Of a stretch of 64,000 nucleotides of DNA, positions 51,144 through 59,010 are shown piece after piece; the stretch's first letter is position 1, and every line of letters starts with the position of its first letter. The position numbers were made by a program, and so were the translations under genes. The notes under the pieces were generated by a model. It was not told the DNA's origin. It made no database searches and saw nothing but the letters and a program-made list of their open reading frames with translations. Source of the DNA: DASZTV01 sp035547515 (GTDB lineage: Bacteria; Actinomycetota; Actinomycetes; JAFAQI01); assembly GCA_035547515.1 (NCBI GenBank), contig DASZUS010000086.1, positions 1-64,000 of the forward strand, read 5' to 3'.

Positions 51144-51461
51144 CTAGGGCTGCTTGGCTTCGTCGGCCGGCTGGGCTGACGCGCTGTGGACCTGGTCGGC
51201 GTACTCGTCCTCGGCAGCGGTGCGCTCGGCCAGCTTCGTGCGGCCGCGCTCGACGGTCCGCTCGATCGCGGCGGCCATGTTGAGCCGCTGCTTCGCGAGC
51301 AGGAACCAGCTGAGGACGCCCGAGACGAGCAGGGCGGCGGCGATCAGGTAGAGGCCGCGCAGCCCGGCGAAGTAGCCGATGACCAGGCATGCGGCGAGCA
51401 GTCCGAGCCGGAGCAGGTTGTAGACGAGCACGGCCCTCGCACCGCTCGACTGCTGCTCCAC
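51144..51461 (-). CDS. DUF4229 domain membrane protein
   Basis: About 105 residues from GTG 51461. Two membrane spans (LVYNLLRLGLLAACLVIGYF and LYLIAAALLVSGVLSWFLLA) are followed by a charged cytoplasmic tail (RLNMAAAIERTVERGRTKLA). DUF4229 proteins are small actinobacterial membrane proteins often near menaquinone or cytochrome c genes; function unknown. The start is supported by a TACCCT -10 element (51469-51474) 7 nt upstream, which points to a leaderless mRNA. A longer frame from ATG 51518 is possible. Confidence 0.8.
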   Translation of the reverse strand: MEQQSSGARAVLVYNLLRLGLLAACLVIGYFAGLRGLYLIAAALLVSGVLSWFLLAKQRLNMAAAIERTVERGRTKLAERTAAEDEYADQVHSASAQPADEAKQP

Positions 51462-51468
51462 ACGAGCG

Positions 51469-51474
51469 AGGGTA
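51469..51474 (-). promoter_or_regulatory. Leaderless -10 element of the DUF4229-menG transcript
   Basis: TACCCT on the minus strand ends 7 nt before the GTG of the DUF4229 gene, the spacing expected when transcription starts at the start codon. No strong -35 is present. menG follows 5 bp after this gene and is probably on the same mRNA. Confidence 0.4.
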
Positions 51475-51481
51475 CGGCGGC

Positions 51482-51510
51482 CTGACAAGAACTGGGAGAA
51501 ATGGGACAAT
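51482..51510 (+). promoter_or_regulatory. Candidate promoter of the bldC-like gene
   Basis: CTGACA and GACAAT are separated by 17 bp on the plus strand, about 50 nt before the GTG start. It is back to back with the leaderless element of the DUF4229 gene. Confidence 0.4.
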
Positions 51511-51561
51511 GCAGCCATCTCGGTGCATCCGGCTCGAGAGCGGGTGGGGAGGGACTCGGCC

Positions 51562-51807
51562 GTGGAAGCGCGCGACAGACTGCTGACGCCTGGGGAGGTC
51601 GCGAGCCTGTTCCGCGTCGACCCGAAGACCGTGACCCGGTGGGCGGCGGCTGGCCGGATCAACAGCATCCGCACGCCCGGTGGGCACCGGCGCTTTCGCG
51701 AGTCAGAGATCCGCGACCTGCTCCGCCAGGACGGCGCGAAGGCAGCGCCCGCCGTACCGGCAGCCCCCGCTCAGCGGTCCGCAGAGGAAGCCGCCCCCAC
51801 CGCGTAG
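51562..51807 (+). CDS. bldC: BldC-like MerR-type small transcriptional regulator
   Basis: About 81 residues from GTG 51562 (GGGGAGGGA upstream). It is a single winged helix: RLLTPGEVASLFRVDPKTVT, then RWAAAGRINSIRTPGGHRRF, then RESEIRDLLRQ. This is very close to Streptomyces BldC (68 residues), which binds direct repeats cooperatively and delays development. The last 20 residues (Ala/Pro-rich) are extra. Whether this organism differentiates cannot be told. It stands between the menaquinone genes and the DUF559 cassette. Confidence 0.92.
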   Translation: MEARDRLLTPGEVASLFRVDPKTVTRWAAAGRINSIRTPGGHRRFRESEIRDLLRQDGAKAAPAVPAAPAQRSAEEAAPTA

Positions 51808-51817
51808 CGGTACCGCC

Positions 51818-51882
51818 CCCGCCGAGCCCAACGCAGGTGGCGTAGCTCTCGGCGTGTTGCGCCACCTAGGTAGGGCTCGACG
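51818..51882. repeat. Left 65-bp inverted repeat of the DUF559 cassette
   Basis: Matches the reverse complement of 52821-52885 at 61 of 65 positions. Each copy is itself a hairpin: arms around GAGCCCAACGCAGGTGGCG and CGCCACCTAGGTAGGGCTC flank a 17-nt loop. This copy is 10 bp after the bldC stop and 2 bp before the DUF559 stop. There is no T tract and no target duplication is evident. Confidence 0.88.
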
Positions 51883-51884
51883 AG

Positions 51885-52766
51885 TCAGGCGGCTGCCGCG
51901 AGGGCCCGACGAACCTGCGCCAGGAAGGCCTGCGGCTTGTTGTAGTAGTCCTCACGGCTGGCCACGAGCACCGTCCACCCGAGTGCCCGCATCGCGTCGC
52001 GACGCCGGTCGTCGGCGCGGCGCTGTGAAAAGTGCTGCGCCCCGTCGTACTCGACGATCACGCGCTGATCCGGATAGGCGAGATCCGCCCTCGCGACGAA
52101 CTTGCCAGCGCGGTCCCTGATGACGTGCTGCGCGACCGGTCGCTCGAAGCCTGAGCTGATCAGCAGCACCCGCAAGCGGGACTCCATCGGGGACTCGCTC
52201 AGCGGTTCGACGAGCTCGGCGACCCGGTCGGCCTGCCGCACACCTCGAAGCCTGCGATGCGAGCGGACGTACGACGCGAACGCCTCGGGCGTGGTCAGCC
52301 CGAGGTGGGTCAACGCATCGACGACCACGACTGCCTCGGTCAGCGACAGCCACCGGGCACAGTCGAAGGCCGTCCGCACCGGCGTGGTGATCGCCGCTTC
52401 GTCGACGATCGTGAGGTCGGTGTCCTCGACGGTCACCTCCCGGACCAGGCACCCGGTGCGGACACGGCGCCAGTCACCGGTACGCCGGCCCATCCACACC
52501 AGCCGGCCACGACGATCCTGCCCGTCGACGCCGTAGATCCACGCGGCCGTCAAGCCGCACAGGAACCCGCCATCTCCGAGGACGAGCTTGGCCGCTTCGA
52601 TCCTCATCGCCAAGGTGTCCTCGACGCAGATGTGGACCCAGACGTCGCGGAAGACGTGGCGCCATTCGGGCCCGCGCAGCGCCGACTTGGTCACGCCGTT
52701 GGCAAGCGCCTCGGCAAGGGTGAACGGGCAGTGGCACAACGCGTCAGGCACACGTGGAAAAGGCAT
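51885..52766 (-). CDS. DUF559 endonuclease-like protein with AbiEi-type N-terminus
   Basis: A 293-residue protein. Residues 10-50 resemble the winged-helix start of AbiEi-type antitoxin/regulator proteins (FTLAEALANGVTKSALRGPE, WRHVFRDVWV). The C-terminal DUF559 domain (about 190-285) has a Vsr/PD-(D/E)xK-like pattern: Glu195 in ESRLRVLL, Asp228 in ARADLAYPDQ, and Glu239/Asp241 in VIVEYDGAQHF. Such proteins are frequent and multi-copy in actinobacteria, and their function is unknown. This one is enclosed by two 65-bp inverted palindromes, which suggests a mobile or repeat-maintained cassette. It interrupts the interval between ccsB and the DUF4229-menG genes. Nuclease activity is inferred from the motif only. 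Confidence 0.87.
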   Translation of the reverse strand: MPFPRVPDALCHCPFTLAEALANGVTKSALRGPEWRHVFRDVWVHICVEDTLAMRIEAAKLVLGDGGFLCGLTAAWIYGVDGQDRRGRLVWMGRRTGDWRRVRTGCLVREVTVEDTDLTIVDEAAITTPVRTAFDCARWLSLTEAVVVVDALTHLGLTTPEAFASYVRSHRRLRGVRQADRVAELVEPLSESPMESRLRVLLISSGFERPVAQHVIRDRAGKFVARADLAYPDQRVIVEYDGAQHFSQRRADDRRRDAMRALGWTVLVASREDYYNKPQAFLAQVRRALAAAA

Positions 52767-52820
52767 GCCGAGCAGGTTGGCTCAGCAGCGCGAGGCCCCG
52801 CAGCGCTCGTCCACATGTCG

Positions 52821-52885
52821 CGCCGAGCCCTACGTAGGTGGCGCAACACGCCGCGAGTTACGCCACCTGCGTTGGGCTCGGCGGG
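52821..52885. repeat. Right 65-bp inverted repeat of the DUF559 cassette
   Basis: Inverted copy of 51818-51882 (4 differences in 65). The arms GAGCCCTACGTAGGTGGCG and CGCCACCTGCGTTGGGCTC fold around a 17-nt loop. It ends exactly next to the ccsB stop codon and lies 54 bp upstream of the DUF559 start, so it could act both as the ccsB terminator and in the DUF559 leader. Confidence 0.88.
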
Positions 52886-53941
52886 TTAGGAGATGCCGGC
52901 GTAGCTGTGCAGGCCGGTGATCACCGTGTTGACGACGTAGTAGTCGACCATCAGGCAGCCGAACGCGATCAGCGAGAGGGTGGCGGCCCGGCGTCCCCGC
53001 CAGCCGGCGGTGGCGCGCGCGTGCAGGTACGCCGCATAGCCGAGCCAGGTGATGAACGACCAGGTCTCCTTGGGATCCCAGCCCCAGTACCGGCTCCACG
53101 CCTGCTCGGCCCAGATCGCGCCGGCGATGATCGCAAAGGTCCAGACCGGAAACGCGAAGGTGATCACCCGGTAGGCCAGCCGGTCCAGCGAGGCCGCCGG
53201 GGGCAGCGCCCGCATCAGGCCACCGCGCGCCGAGGTCATCTCGACCGCGGCGGCAGTGCCCGGGCCGAGGCTGACCTGCTCCGGGCTCAGCGGAGAACGC
53301 AGCCGCGCCAGGAAGGAGACGTGCAGCGGCGGCTTTCCGCGCTCGTAGCGCTCCTTGAGCAGGTAGAGGATCGTCACCACGCCGGAGACCATGAAGGCAC
53401 CCGTCGCGGTGATCGCGGCAACCACGTGGATCTTGATCCAGTACGAGTTCAGCGCCGGCACCAGCGGGCCCGGCGCGGCGTAGAGGATGGTGCCGGCCAG
53501 GCCCAGGTAGAGGACGACCGGTGCCATCAGGAACGCGCCGAGGCAGCGCACCGACTCCGTCGTACGGCGGGTCCGCCCGATCGCGCCGCGCAGCTTGGGC
53601 TGGGCCAGCAGGAAGAGGTAGATCGTCACCGCGACCAGGGTGACCATGCACGAGAACTCGTACATGTTTCCCCACGGCACGCGGTGCACGGCAGCGCCGC
53701 GGCTGATGACCGACGAGAGGTGGAAGCACCAGCCTGCGACGGTGAGGACGACCGCACCGCGGCCGACCAGCTCCGCGCGGCGGGTGCCCTGCTTGACGGC
53801 CTCGGCTCCCCCGCCTCGAGCCTCAGCCCGGCGGCCGGCGGCGAACTCGGCGGCGTACCCGAACATCGCGAACGCGTAGGCGAACACGGCCCACGTCAGC
53901 AGCACGTCGGAGATGTGCGCGAGGTGGAGGTTCGGCTGCAC
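52886..53941 (-). CDS. ccsB: Cytochrome c biogenesis protein CcsB/CcsA (ResC)
   Basis: A 351-residue membrane protein with eight or so spans. The haem-handling WWD-like motif WGWDPKETWSFITWLGYAAY is intact, with conserved His in FHLSSV, IKIHVV and LHARA. With ResB it forms the system II haem lyase that attaches haem to apocytochrome c outside the membrane. It follows resB by 3 bp. The gene order resA-ccdA-resB-ccsB is complete. Confidence 0.95.
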   Translation of the reverse strand: MQPNLHLAHISDVLLTWAVFAYAFAMFGYAAEFAAGRRAEARGGGAEAVKQGTRRAELVGRGAVVLTVAGWCFHLSSVISRGAAVHRVPWGNMYEFSCMVTLVAVTIYLFLLAQPKLRGAIGRTRRTTESVRCLGAFLMAPVVLYLGLAGTILYAAPGPLVPALNSYWIKIHVVAAITATGAFMVSGVVTILYLLKERYERGKPPLHVSFLARLRSPLSPEQVSLGPGTAAAVEMTSARGGLMRALPPAASLDRLAYRVITFAFPVWTFAIIAGAIWAEQAWSRYWGWDPKETWSFITWLGYAAYLHARATAGWRGRRAATLSLIAFGCLMVDYYVVNTVITGLHSYAGIS

Positions 53942-53944
53942 TCC

Positions 53945-55612
53945 TCAGTCCTCCTCGGTCGACGCGGTGTTGCCGGACGCGGTGTTGCCGGACTCGGTAT
54001 TGCCCGATGCAGCCCCCGGTGCTTCGCCGGCGATCCGACCGACCAGATCTTCGAGCTCGCCGCTGAAGCCTTCGGCATCACTGCGGGCGAGCCCCGCCGC
54101 CATGACAACCGTACGCCCGTCCGGATCACCGTCCGCGGCCGGGACGGCACGCAGCCAGAACCGGCGCCGGCGTACCCGCAGGGAGGCGAGCAGCCCGGCG
54201 ATCACGAGGATCGCGCCGGCCAGCAGCGTGCGCTTGCCCGGCTCGTGCGCCACCTGGAACGTCGCCCACTGGTGGACCCCGTGGAAGGTCACCGTCGCCC
54301 CGTCCTTGAGGTGCCAGCTCTTGCCGGGTGAGAGCTGCGTCACGCCGATGTTCTTCAGCGCGGCCACGTTGAGGGAGTAGACCGACTGCGGGATGCCGGT
54401 GTTCAGCCCGAGGTTGCCCGACCACGCGGCGAGCGAGAGCACCGGTCGCTCCAAGCCCGGATAGACCGACGTCACTGCGCCGTTCGCTGCATAGCCCTGG
54501 GTGGGGTAGAAGAACCCGGTCAGCCCGAGCTGCTGGCCGCCGCCCAGGTCGGGGACCTTCACCACGCCGTGCGAGGTGAACTCCGAGTCGTCGGGCAGGA
54601 ACGGCGTGTCCCCGGCGTACACCGTCTTGCCTGCTGCGTTGGTCACGCTGATGTTCAACGAGTAGCCGTGGCCGACCAGGAACACCTTCGCGCCGTCGAC
54701 GTCGAGGGGGTGGTTGACCTCGATGTCGTAGGGCTTGCTCGGCGCGCTCGGCGAGCTCTTGTAGTGGATGCGCGCGTTGAAAGCCGTGGGCTCGCCGTTG
54801 GACTGGTAGGCGGCGGTGAACTTGTCGAGGGTGAACGAGAACGGCGCGAGCTGTGAGTCGCTGAACAACCGGGACGGCTCGAACACGTCGTAGAAGGCGC
54901 GGGCGTCGGCGAAGCTGCCGCCCTCCGTCACGAGGACGGTTCCCTTGAAGCCGTAGAGACCGGTCGCCGCGATACCGAGGAGAAGTACGACGAGGGAGAC
55001 GTGGAAGACCAGGTTGCCGGTCTCCCGCAGGTATCCCTTCTCGGCCGCGACGGTGGTGACGCCGTTGGCCTCGTCGCGCAGGTCGACGCGCCAGCGTGAG
55101 CGGCGCAGCACGCGGTAGGCCTGCGCGGCGACCTCCCCCGGTGTCGACTCGCTTTCCCACTTCGTCGAGGCAGGCAGCCGCATCAGGTGGCGCGGGGCGT
55201 CTGGGGCACGGCGCCGCAGCGCCGCCGCGTGCAGCCGGATCCGCGGGACCAGGCAGCCGATCAGCGAGATGAACAGCAGCAGGTAGATCGCGGCGAACCA
55301 CGGCGCCCCGAAGACGTTGAACAGCGAGAGGTGCCGCATCAAGGGCCCGAGGTGCGGGTGGTTCTTGAGGAAGTTGTCGACCTTCACCGGGTCGAGACCG
55401 GTTTGTGGGATGAAGGTCCCGGGGATCGCGCCGAGTGCCAGCAGGGTGAGCAGCAGCAGCGCCGTACGCATGCTGGTCAGCTGCCGCCACAACCGGCGCC
55501 CGGTGGCGAGGACGCCGCGCGGCCGGCTGTCCGGGACCGGCGCGGGAGCGGTCGACAGCGGCGTCAGCTCGTCGTTGGTGACCTCAGCCGGCTCAGTGGT
55601 GGTCGACATCAC
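53945..55612 (-). CDS. resB: Cytochrome c biogenesis protein ResB
   Basis: A 555-residue protein, partner of CcsB. Three spans near the N-terminus (from MRTALLLLTLLALGAIPGTF), a large extracytoplasmic domain (about 220-440) and a final span (LLAGAILVIAGLLASL). The start region reads GTG ATG: GTG 55612 overlaps the ccdA stop as GTGA, and ATG 55609 would remove one residue. The C-terminal 70 residues are cytoplasmic and end in three GNTAS-like repeats. Confidence 0.95.
   Translation of the reverse strand: MMSTTTEPAEVTNDELTPLSTAPAPVPDSRPRGVLATGRRLWRQLTSMRTALLLLTLLALGAIPGTFIPQTGLDPVKVDNFLKNHPHLGPLMRHLSLFNVFGAPWFAAIYLLLFISLIGCLVPRIRLHAAALRRRAPDAPRHLMRLPASTKWESESTPGEVAAQAYRVLRRSRWRVDLRDEANGVTTVAAEKGYLRETGNLVFHVSLVVLLLGIAATGLYGFKGTVLVTEGGSFADARAFYDVFEPSRLFSDSQLAPFSFTLDKFTAAYQSNGEPTAFNARIHYKSSPSAPSKPYDIEVNHPLDVDGAKVFLVGHGYSLNISVTNAAGKTVYAGDTPFLPDDSEFTSHGVVKVPDLGGGQQLGLTGFFYPTQGYAANGAVTSVYPGLERPVLSLAAWSGNLGLNTGIPQSVYSLNVAALKNIGVTQLSPGKSWHLKDGATVTFHGVHQWATFQVAHEPGKRTLLAGAILVIAGLLASLRVRRRRFWLRAVPAADGDPDGRTVVMAAGLARSDAEGFSGELEDLVGRIAGEAPGAASGNTESGNTASGNTASTEED
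53961..54005. repeat. 15-bp tandem repeat at the end of resB
   Basis: Three units of GACGCGGTGTTGCCG (53961-53975 and 53976-53990 identical, 53991-54005 diverged) encode GNTAS/GNTES in the extreme C-terminus of ResB. The repeat keeps the reading frame and lies in a disordered tail, so it is probably neutral slippage. Confidence 0.85.
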
Positions 55613-56445
55613 ACCGGAGCCGTGTAGCTAGGGAACCAGTCGCGGACGTGGTTGGACAGAGTGGTCCACTCTCCGGTGACCAGCAGGATGCCGACCGCGA
55701 CGAGCAGCAGACCGCCCCCGCGTACGACGACGGCGTAGTGCCGCTTGACGACCGCGAACGCGCCGAGTGCCTTGCGGAACGCAAGGCCCGCGACGATGAA
55801 CGGCAGGCCCAGACCCGCGCAGTAGACAGCGGTCAGCAGGGCGCCCCGCCCGGCGGTTGCAGTGTTGGGGTCGCCCGCGAGGCTGAGTACGACGCCAAGG
55901 GTCGGACCCGTGCACGGGGTCCAACCGACCCCGAAGGCGAGGCCGAGCAGCGGAGCGCCGGCGATGCCGAGCATCGGCAGCCGGTTGAATCGCCACTCGC
56001 GCTGGAAGCCCGGCAGCCATCCCATGAAGGCGAGACCCATGACGATCGCGATTGCGCCCGCGACCCGGTCGACCAGCGTCGCGTGCTGGTCGAGGTGTGC
56101 GCCGGCCGCGCCGAAGAAGGTCCCGAACAAGATGAACACCGACGAGAAGCCGGCCACGAACAGCATCGAGCCGACGAGCACCCGGCCGCGGAGCCGGCTC
56201 GGCGTACGCGGTCTCGCTTCGATCGCCACGGTGGCACCCGGGCCGTCGGAAACCCGCTGCGTGCTGGCGGCGAGGTCCGCGGCGGACAGGCCGGTGACAT
56301 AAGAGAGGTACGCAGGAACCAGCGGCAGCACGCAGGGGGACAGGAACGAAACGAGGCCCGCGAGGAACGCGACCGGGATCGCCAGGATCAGGCTGCCTGA
56401 GGCAGCGTGCTCGAAGGCGGTGCTCGCACTCGCGAGGACGATCAC
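55609..56445 (-). CDS. ccdA: Cytochrome c biogenesis protein CcdA
   Basis: A 278-residue DsbD-beta-type membrane protein with six spans. The redox Cys pair is present in SFLSPCVLPLVPAYLSY and GWTPCTGPTLGVVLS. It carries reducing power across the membrane to ResA. About 40 residues in the loop after the first span (AASTQRVSDGPGATVAI onward) are longer than in compact CcdA. ATG overlaps the resA stop (ATGA). Confidence 0.95.
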   Translation of the reverse strand: MIVLASASTAFEHAASGSLILAIPVAFLAGLVSFLSPCVLPLVPAYLSYVTGLSAADLAASTQRVSDGPGATVAIEARPRTPSRLRGRVLVGSMLFVAGFSSVFILFGTFFGAAGAHLDQHATLVDRVAGAIAIVMGLAFMGWLPGFQREWRFNRLPMLGIAGAPLLGLAFGVGWTPCTGPTLGVVLSLAGDPNTATAGRGALLTAVYCAGLGLPFIVAGLAFRKALGAFAVVKRHYAVVVRGGGLLLVAVGILLVTGEWTTLSNHVRDWFPSYTAPV

Positions 56446-57032
56446 GCCGACAGCTTCCCGGCGAGGGCGTCCTGGACGAGGGTGCGGAGGTCGGTGTACT
56501 CGATGCCGCCGGTGACCTTGGCGAGGATGTCGCCGGTCGGCCCGATCACGATCGTGGTCGGCGTGGACGCCGGGATCGCGTGCGGGAACTCGAGCGCCAA
56601 GGTCTCGTTCTTGTCGTAGATGCTCGGATAGCTCGCGCCGTACTGCTGCTCGAATGCCAGTCCGTCGGCCGGTGAGTTCTCGCGCTCATCGATTCCGACG
56701 AACGCGACGCCCTTGTTTCTGAAGTCTTTCGCGGCCTGGACGAAGCCCTGCTCCTCGGCATGACACGGGGCACACCAGCTGCCCCAGAAGTTCACGACTA
56801 CGTACTTGCCGCGCAGGCTCGACAGGTCGAAGTGGGCGCCGGTCAGCGTCGTACCGCTGACGTCACCGACCTGGTAGTGGTGCGAGCCGAGGACGACGAT
56901 GTTGCCGTCGCCGCCCTGGATCCCGAGATCGCCGTCGACGTTGCCCTGGCTGACGGCGCTGCCCCCCGAGCAACCGGCCACCGCGAGTGCGGCAAGACCG
57001 GCGACGAGAACTCGGGGAAGGCGGAAAACCAT
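56442..57032 (-). CDS. resA: TlpA/ResA-like thiol-disulphide oxidoreductase lipoprotein
   Basis: A 196-residue lipoprotein: signal VFRLPRVLVAGLAALAVAGC with Cys21 lipidated, then a thioredoxin fold with active site WCAPC (Cys87, Cys90) in NFWGSWCAPC. It would reduce the haem-binding Cys pair of apocytochrome c, receiving electrons from CcdA. First gene of the maturation operon. In M. tuberculosis its homologue follows the phosphoglycerate-mutase-like gene directly; here two foreign-looking genes separate them. Confidence 0.94.
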   Translation of the reverse strand: MVFRLPRVLVAGLAALAVAGCSGGSAVSQGNVDGDLGIQGGDGNIVVLGSHHYQVGDVSGTTLTGAHFDLSSLRGKYVVVNFWGSWCAPCHAEEQGFVQAAKDFRNKGVAFVGIDERENSPADGLAFEQQYGASYPSIYDKNETLALEFPHAIPASTPTTIVIGPTGDILAKVTGGIEYTDLRTLVQDALAGKLSA

Positions 57033-57080
57033 GGCCCCCCATTGTCGCCCGACGGCCTGAAGGCGCGATCAGCGCCCTGC

Positions 57081-58859
57081 TCAGGCCAGCCGGCCGTCCA
57101 ATACCGGAGCGCGGGCCAGCAACGACGCCATGTCCGGATGAGTCGCCCTGATTTTCTCCGTCTCGCGCAGGTCGAGCGCGACCGGAGTGGTCGGCGAACC
57201 GAAGTATTCCTCCTCTGGCCCGAGGTCGACGAAGTCGAATCCGTACACGGTCCGGAAGTACTCGAGCAGATCGCTATCGATACTCGCCACCCAGTGCGTA
57301 GTGCCCCGCGCGATCGCGCTCGCCCAAGCGACGGCGTAACAATGCTGGGCGGCGGTCGCACCGCGCGCTCGGGGCAACGTCGAAACTGTCCCGATCTCCG
57401 TTATGTGGCTAGGCCCGACCTCCGCAAGCCACCTCTTGGCGCCGGCGAAGATAGCGAAGTCCTTCAGTGTCTTCAGGGGTAGCGGCCCGGGCAGGATCTC
57501 CCGCAAACAGGCGATTGGAATCCCGTCCTTCTCGAGCATGACAAAACTCGACTGTTGGTCGTACTCCCGGAACTCCTCCAGCGTTCCGTCCGATCCGAGG
57601 AAGCCCACACCCTCGAACACGGCACGTTCCAGATCGATGCAAGCCGCGAAACCAGGGTCGCTGACGACACATCGATGGGCGCTGTGACCGTCGCCAAGGT
57701 CAGCGGATCTCGCTCTCGTATCCGCAATCACTCTGATCGGCTCGAGTCCACACAGCGGCGTCACATAGCTGAGGCTGTAGGCGCCTGCGTTTCCGATCGT
57801 CACCATGTCCCCCGCGTGGACGTCCGCGGCGAACGCTCGCTCCTCGCCAAGGACGTCGTCACCGTCGCAGCTGGAACCCGCGAAGACGCTTAGGACCTCC
57901 TCGTCGGACGCTGGTCGACGCTCGAGACGAATCGGCAGCGGCAACGCCCCACCATTACGCCCCGCCTCGAAGAGGCCGTTGAAGCTTCCGGCGTTGAGGT
58001 AGATCCACCGCCGATCGCCGCGCATGCTGGTCGACAACACCGTCGCGCGCACGGCTCCGGCCTCGGCGACCAGGTATCTGCCAGGTTCCGCCAGCAATCG
58101 CGTCGCCTGTGGCGCATGGTCCGCGACGGCGCGTTTGATCTCCTCAGCGATCTCCCCCACCGCGGGAACCGTTCTGTCGTAGTGAACCGGGAAACCCCCG
58201 CCAAGGTTCAAGATCGCGATGTCGTGACCGTCAGCCGCGAGTTGGGCGAGCGCGCGGCCTGCCTGATGGACAGCACGCGCCCACACGCCGAGCGACTCGG
58301 CTTGAGACCCAACGTGGAAGGAAACGCCACGCACCCGCAGTCCGCCGTCGGCCGCCACATTTGCCAGCATCGGGAGGTGCTCGATCGCGGCGCCGAACTT
58401 GGTCGACAAGGACCAACGACTTCCCAATGAATCGACGGCGAGACGAAGCAGAACGTCGACAGGGGCACCGAGTCGACGGAGGCGCGAGACCTCATCGAGC
58501 GAGTCCGCTACGTACAGTCCGACGCCGAGATCCCGCGCGACCTGAAGATCCCGATCCGTTCGAACCGGGGCACTGAAGATCATCTTTGCGGGTGCGACAC
58601 CTAGCCTTGCGGCCAACTCTGCCTCGTGCGCCGATGCCACGTCGAAGCCCGAACCGGCGTTTCGCAAGGCGAGGATCACTGCCGGGTGCGCGTTCGCCTT
58701 TATTGCGAAGAAGAGCTCGGCTCCGAGTGCATCACGGAGGGATTCGTATCGGGCGGTAATGACATCAAGGTCGAGGGCGAGCACCGGCCCCGCGGCCAAC
58801 TCTGCCGGCGTTGTCGGTTTTGCCACCGCCGCGACAGCCATCTCCGCGGCCGAGCTCAC
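57081..58859 (-). CDS. Fold-type III PLP decarboxylase (ornithine-type) fused to an acyltransferase-like domain
   Basis: A 592-residue two-domain protein. Residues 25-385 are an Orn/DAP/Arg decarboxylase of the alanine-racemase fold: Schiff-base Lys54 (FFAIKANAHP), His182 (FHVGSQ), GGG 220-222, EPGRY 258-262, Cys331 in CDGDD, and Tyr361. CDGDD is closer to the CDG-x-D of ornithine decarboxylases than to the CESGD of DAP decarboxylases. Residues 395-570 look like a GNAT/LuxI-type N-acyltransferase (VMLEKDGIPIACLREILPG, ITEIGTVSTLPRARG, YFRTVYGFDFVDLGP). The fusion suggests that a diamine or amino acid is decarboxylated and then N-acylated; this is inference. Base composition is less GC-rich than around. 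Start GTG 58859 overlaps the stop of a 13-codon leader frame. It is divergent from an XRE regulator. Confidence 0.85.
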   Translation of the reverse strand: MSSAAEMAVAAVAKPTTPAELAAGPVLALDLDVITARYESLRDALGAELFFAIKANAHPAVILALRNAGSGFDVASAHEAELAARLGVAPAKMIFSAPVRTDRDLQVARDLGVGLYVADSLDEVSRLRRLGAPVDVLLRLAVDSLGSRWSLSTKFGAAIEHLPMLANVAADGGLRVRGVSFHVGSQAESLGVWARAVHQAGRALAQLAADGHDIAILNLGGGFPVHYDRTVPAVGEIAEEIKRAVADHAPQATRLLAEPGRYLVAEAGAVRATVLSTSMRGDRRWIYLNAGSFNGLFEAGRNGGALPLPIRLERRPASDEEVLSVFAGSSCDGDDVLGEERAFAADVHAGDMVTIGNAGAYSLSYVTPLCGLEPIRVIADTRARSADLGDGHSAHRCVVSDPGFAACIDLERAVFEGVGFLGSDGTLEEFREYDQQSSFVMLEKDGIPIACLREILPGPLPLKTLKDFAIFAGAKRWLAEVGPSHITEIGTVSTLPRARGATAAQHCYAVAWASAIARGTTHWVASIDSDLLEYFRTVYGFDFVDLGPEEEYFGSPTTPVALDLRETEKIRATHPDMASLLARAPVLDGRLA

Positions 58860-58897
58860 CGCGAACCAGGCTGGTCGAGCCGGGCCCGAATCACCAT
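58856..58897 (-). CDS. Possible 13-residue leader peptide before the decarboxylase
   Basis: An ATG at 58897 opens MVIRARLDQPGSR and stops at TGA, whose bases overlap the GTG of the decarboxylase (GTGA). GGAGG lies about 16 nt upstream, rather far. The decarboxylase GTG has no ribosome site of its own, so coupled re-initiation would explain its translation. Polyamine genes in other organisms are controlled by such upstream frames; here it is only suggestive. Confidence 0.3.
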   Translation of the reverse strand: MVIRARLDQPGSR

Positions 58898-58965
58898 GCC
58901 GCGCAATCCCTCGACCTCCAATGGTCGCCCACCCCTGGGATCCGTAATGACTTTGCGTCTAGAGA

Positions 58966-58984
58966 ATATCCGCTCTTGGGATAT
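58966..58984. promoter_or_regulatory. Candidate operator between decarboxylase and XRE genes
   Basis: ATATCC and GGATAT form a 6-bp inverted repeat with a 7-nt spacer in an AT-richer part of the 151-bp divergent region, 27 bp before the XRE start. XRE regulators commonly bind dyads of this size near their own promoters. TATTCT on the minus strand overlaps it and could be a -10 for the decarboxylase. Confidence 0.4.
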
Positions 58985-59010
58985 CGGAGGCTGCTCTTTG
59001 TCCTTTAGCC

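Noticed and set aside
51818..52885. Ordinary insertion sequence with terminal repeats
   Set aside because: The enclosed protein has no DDE, HUH or serine/tyrosine recombinase motifs, and I found no target-site duplication. I therefore report it as a cassette of unknown kind rather than an IS element.
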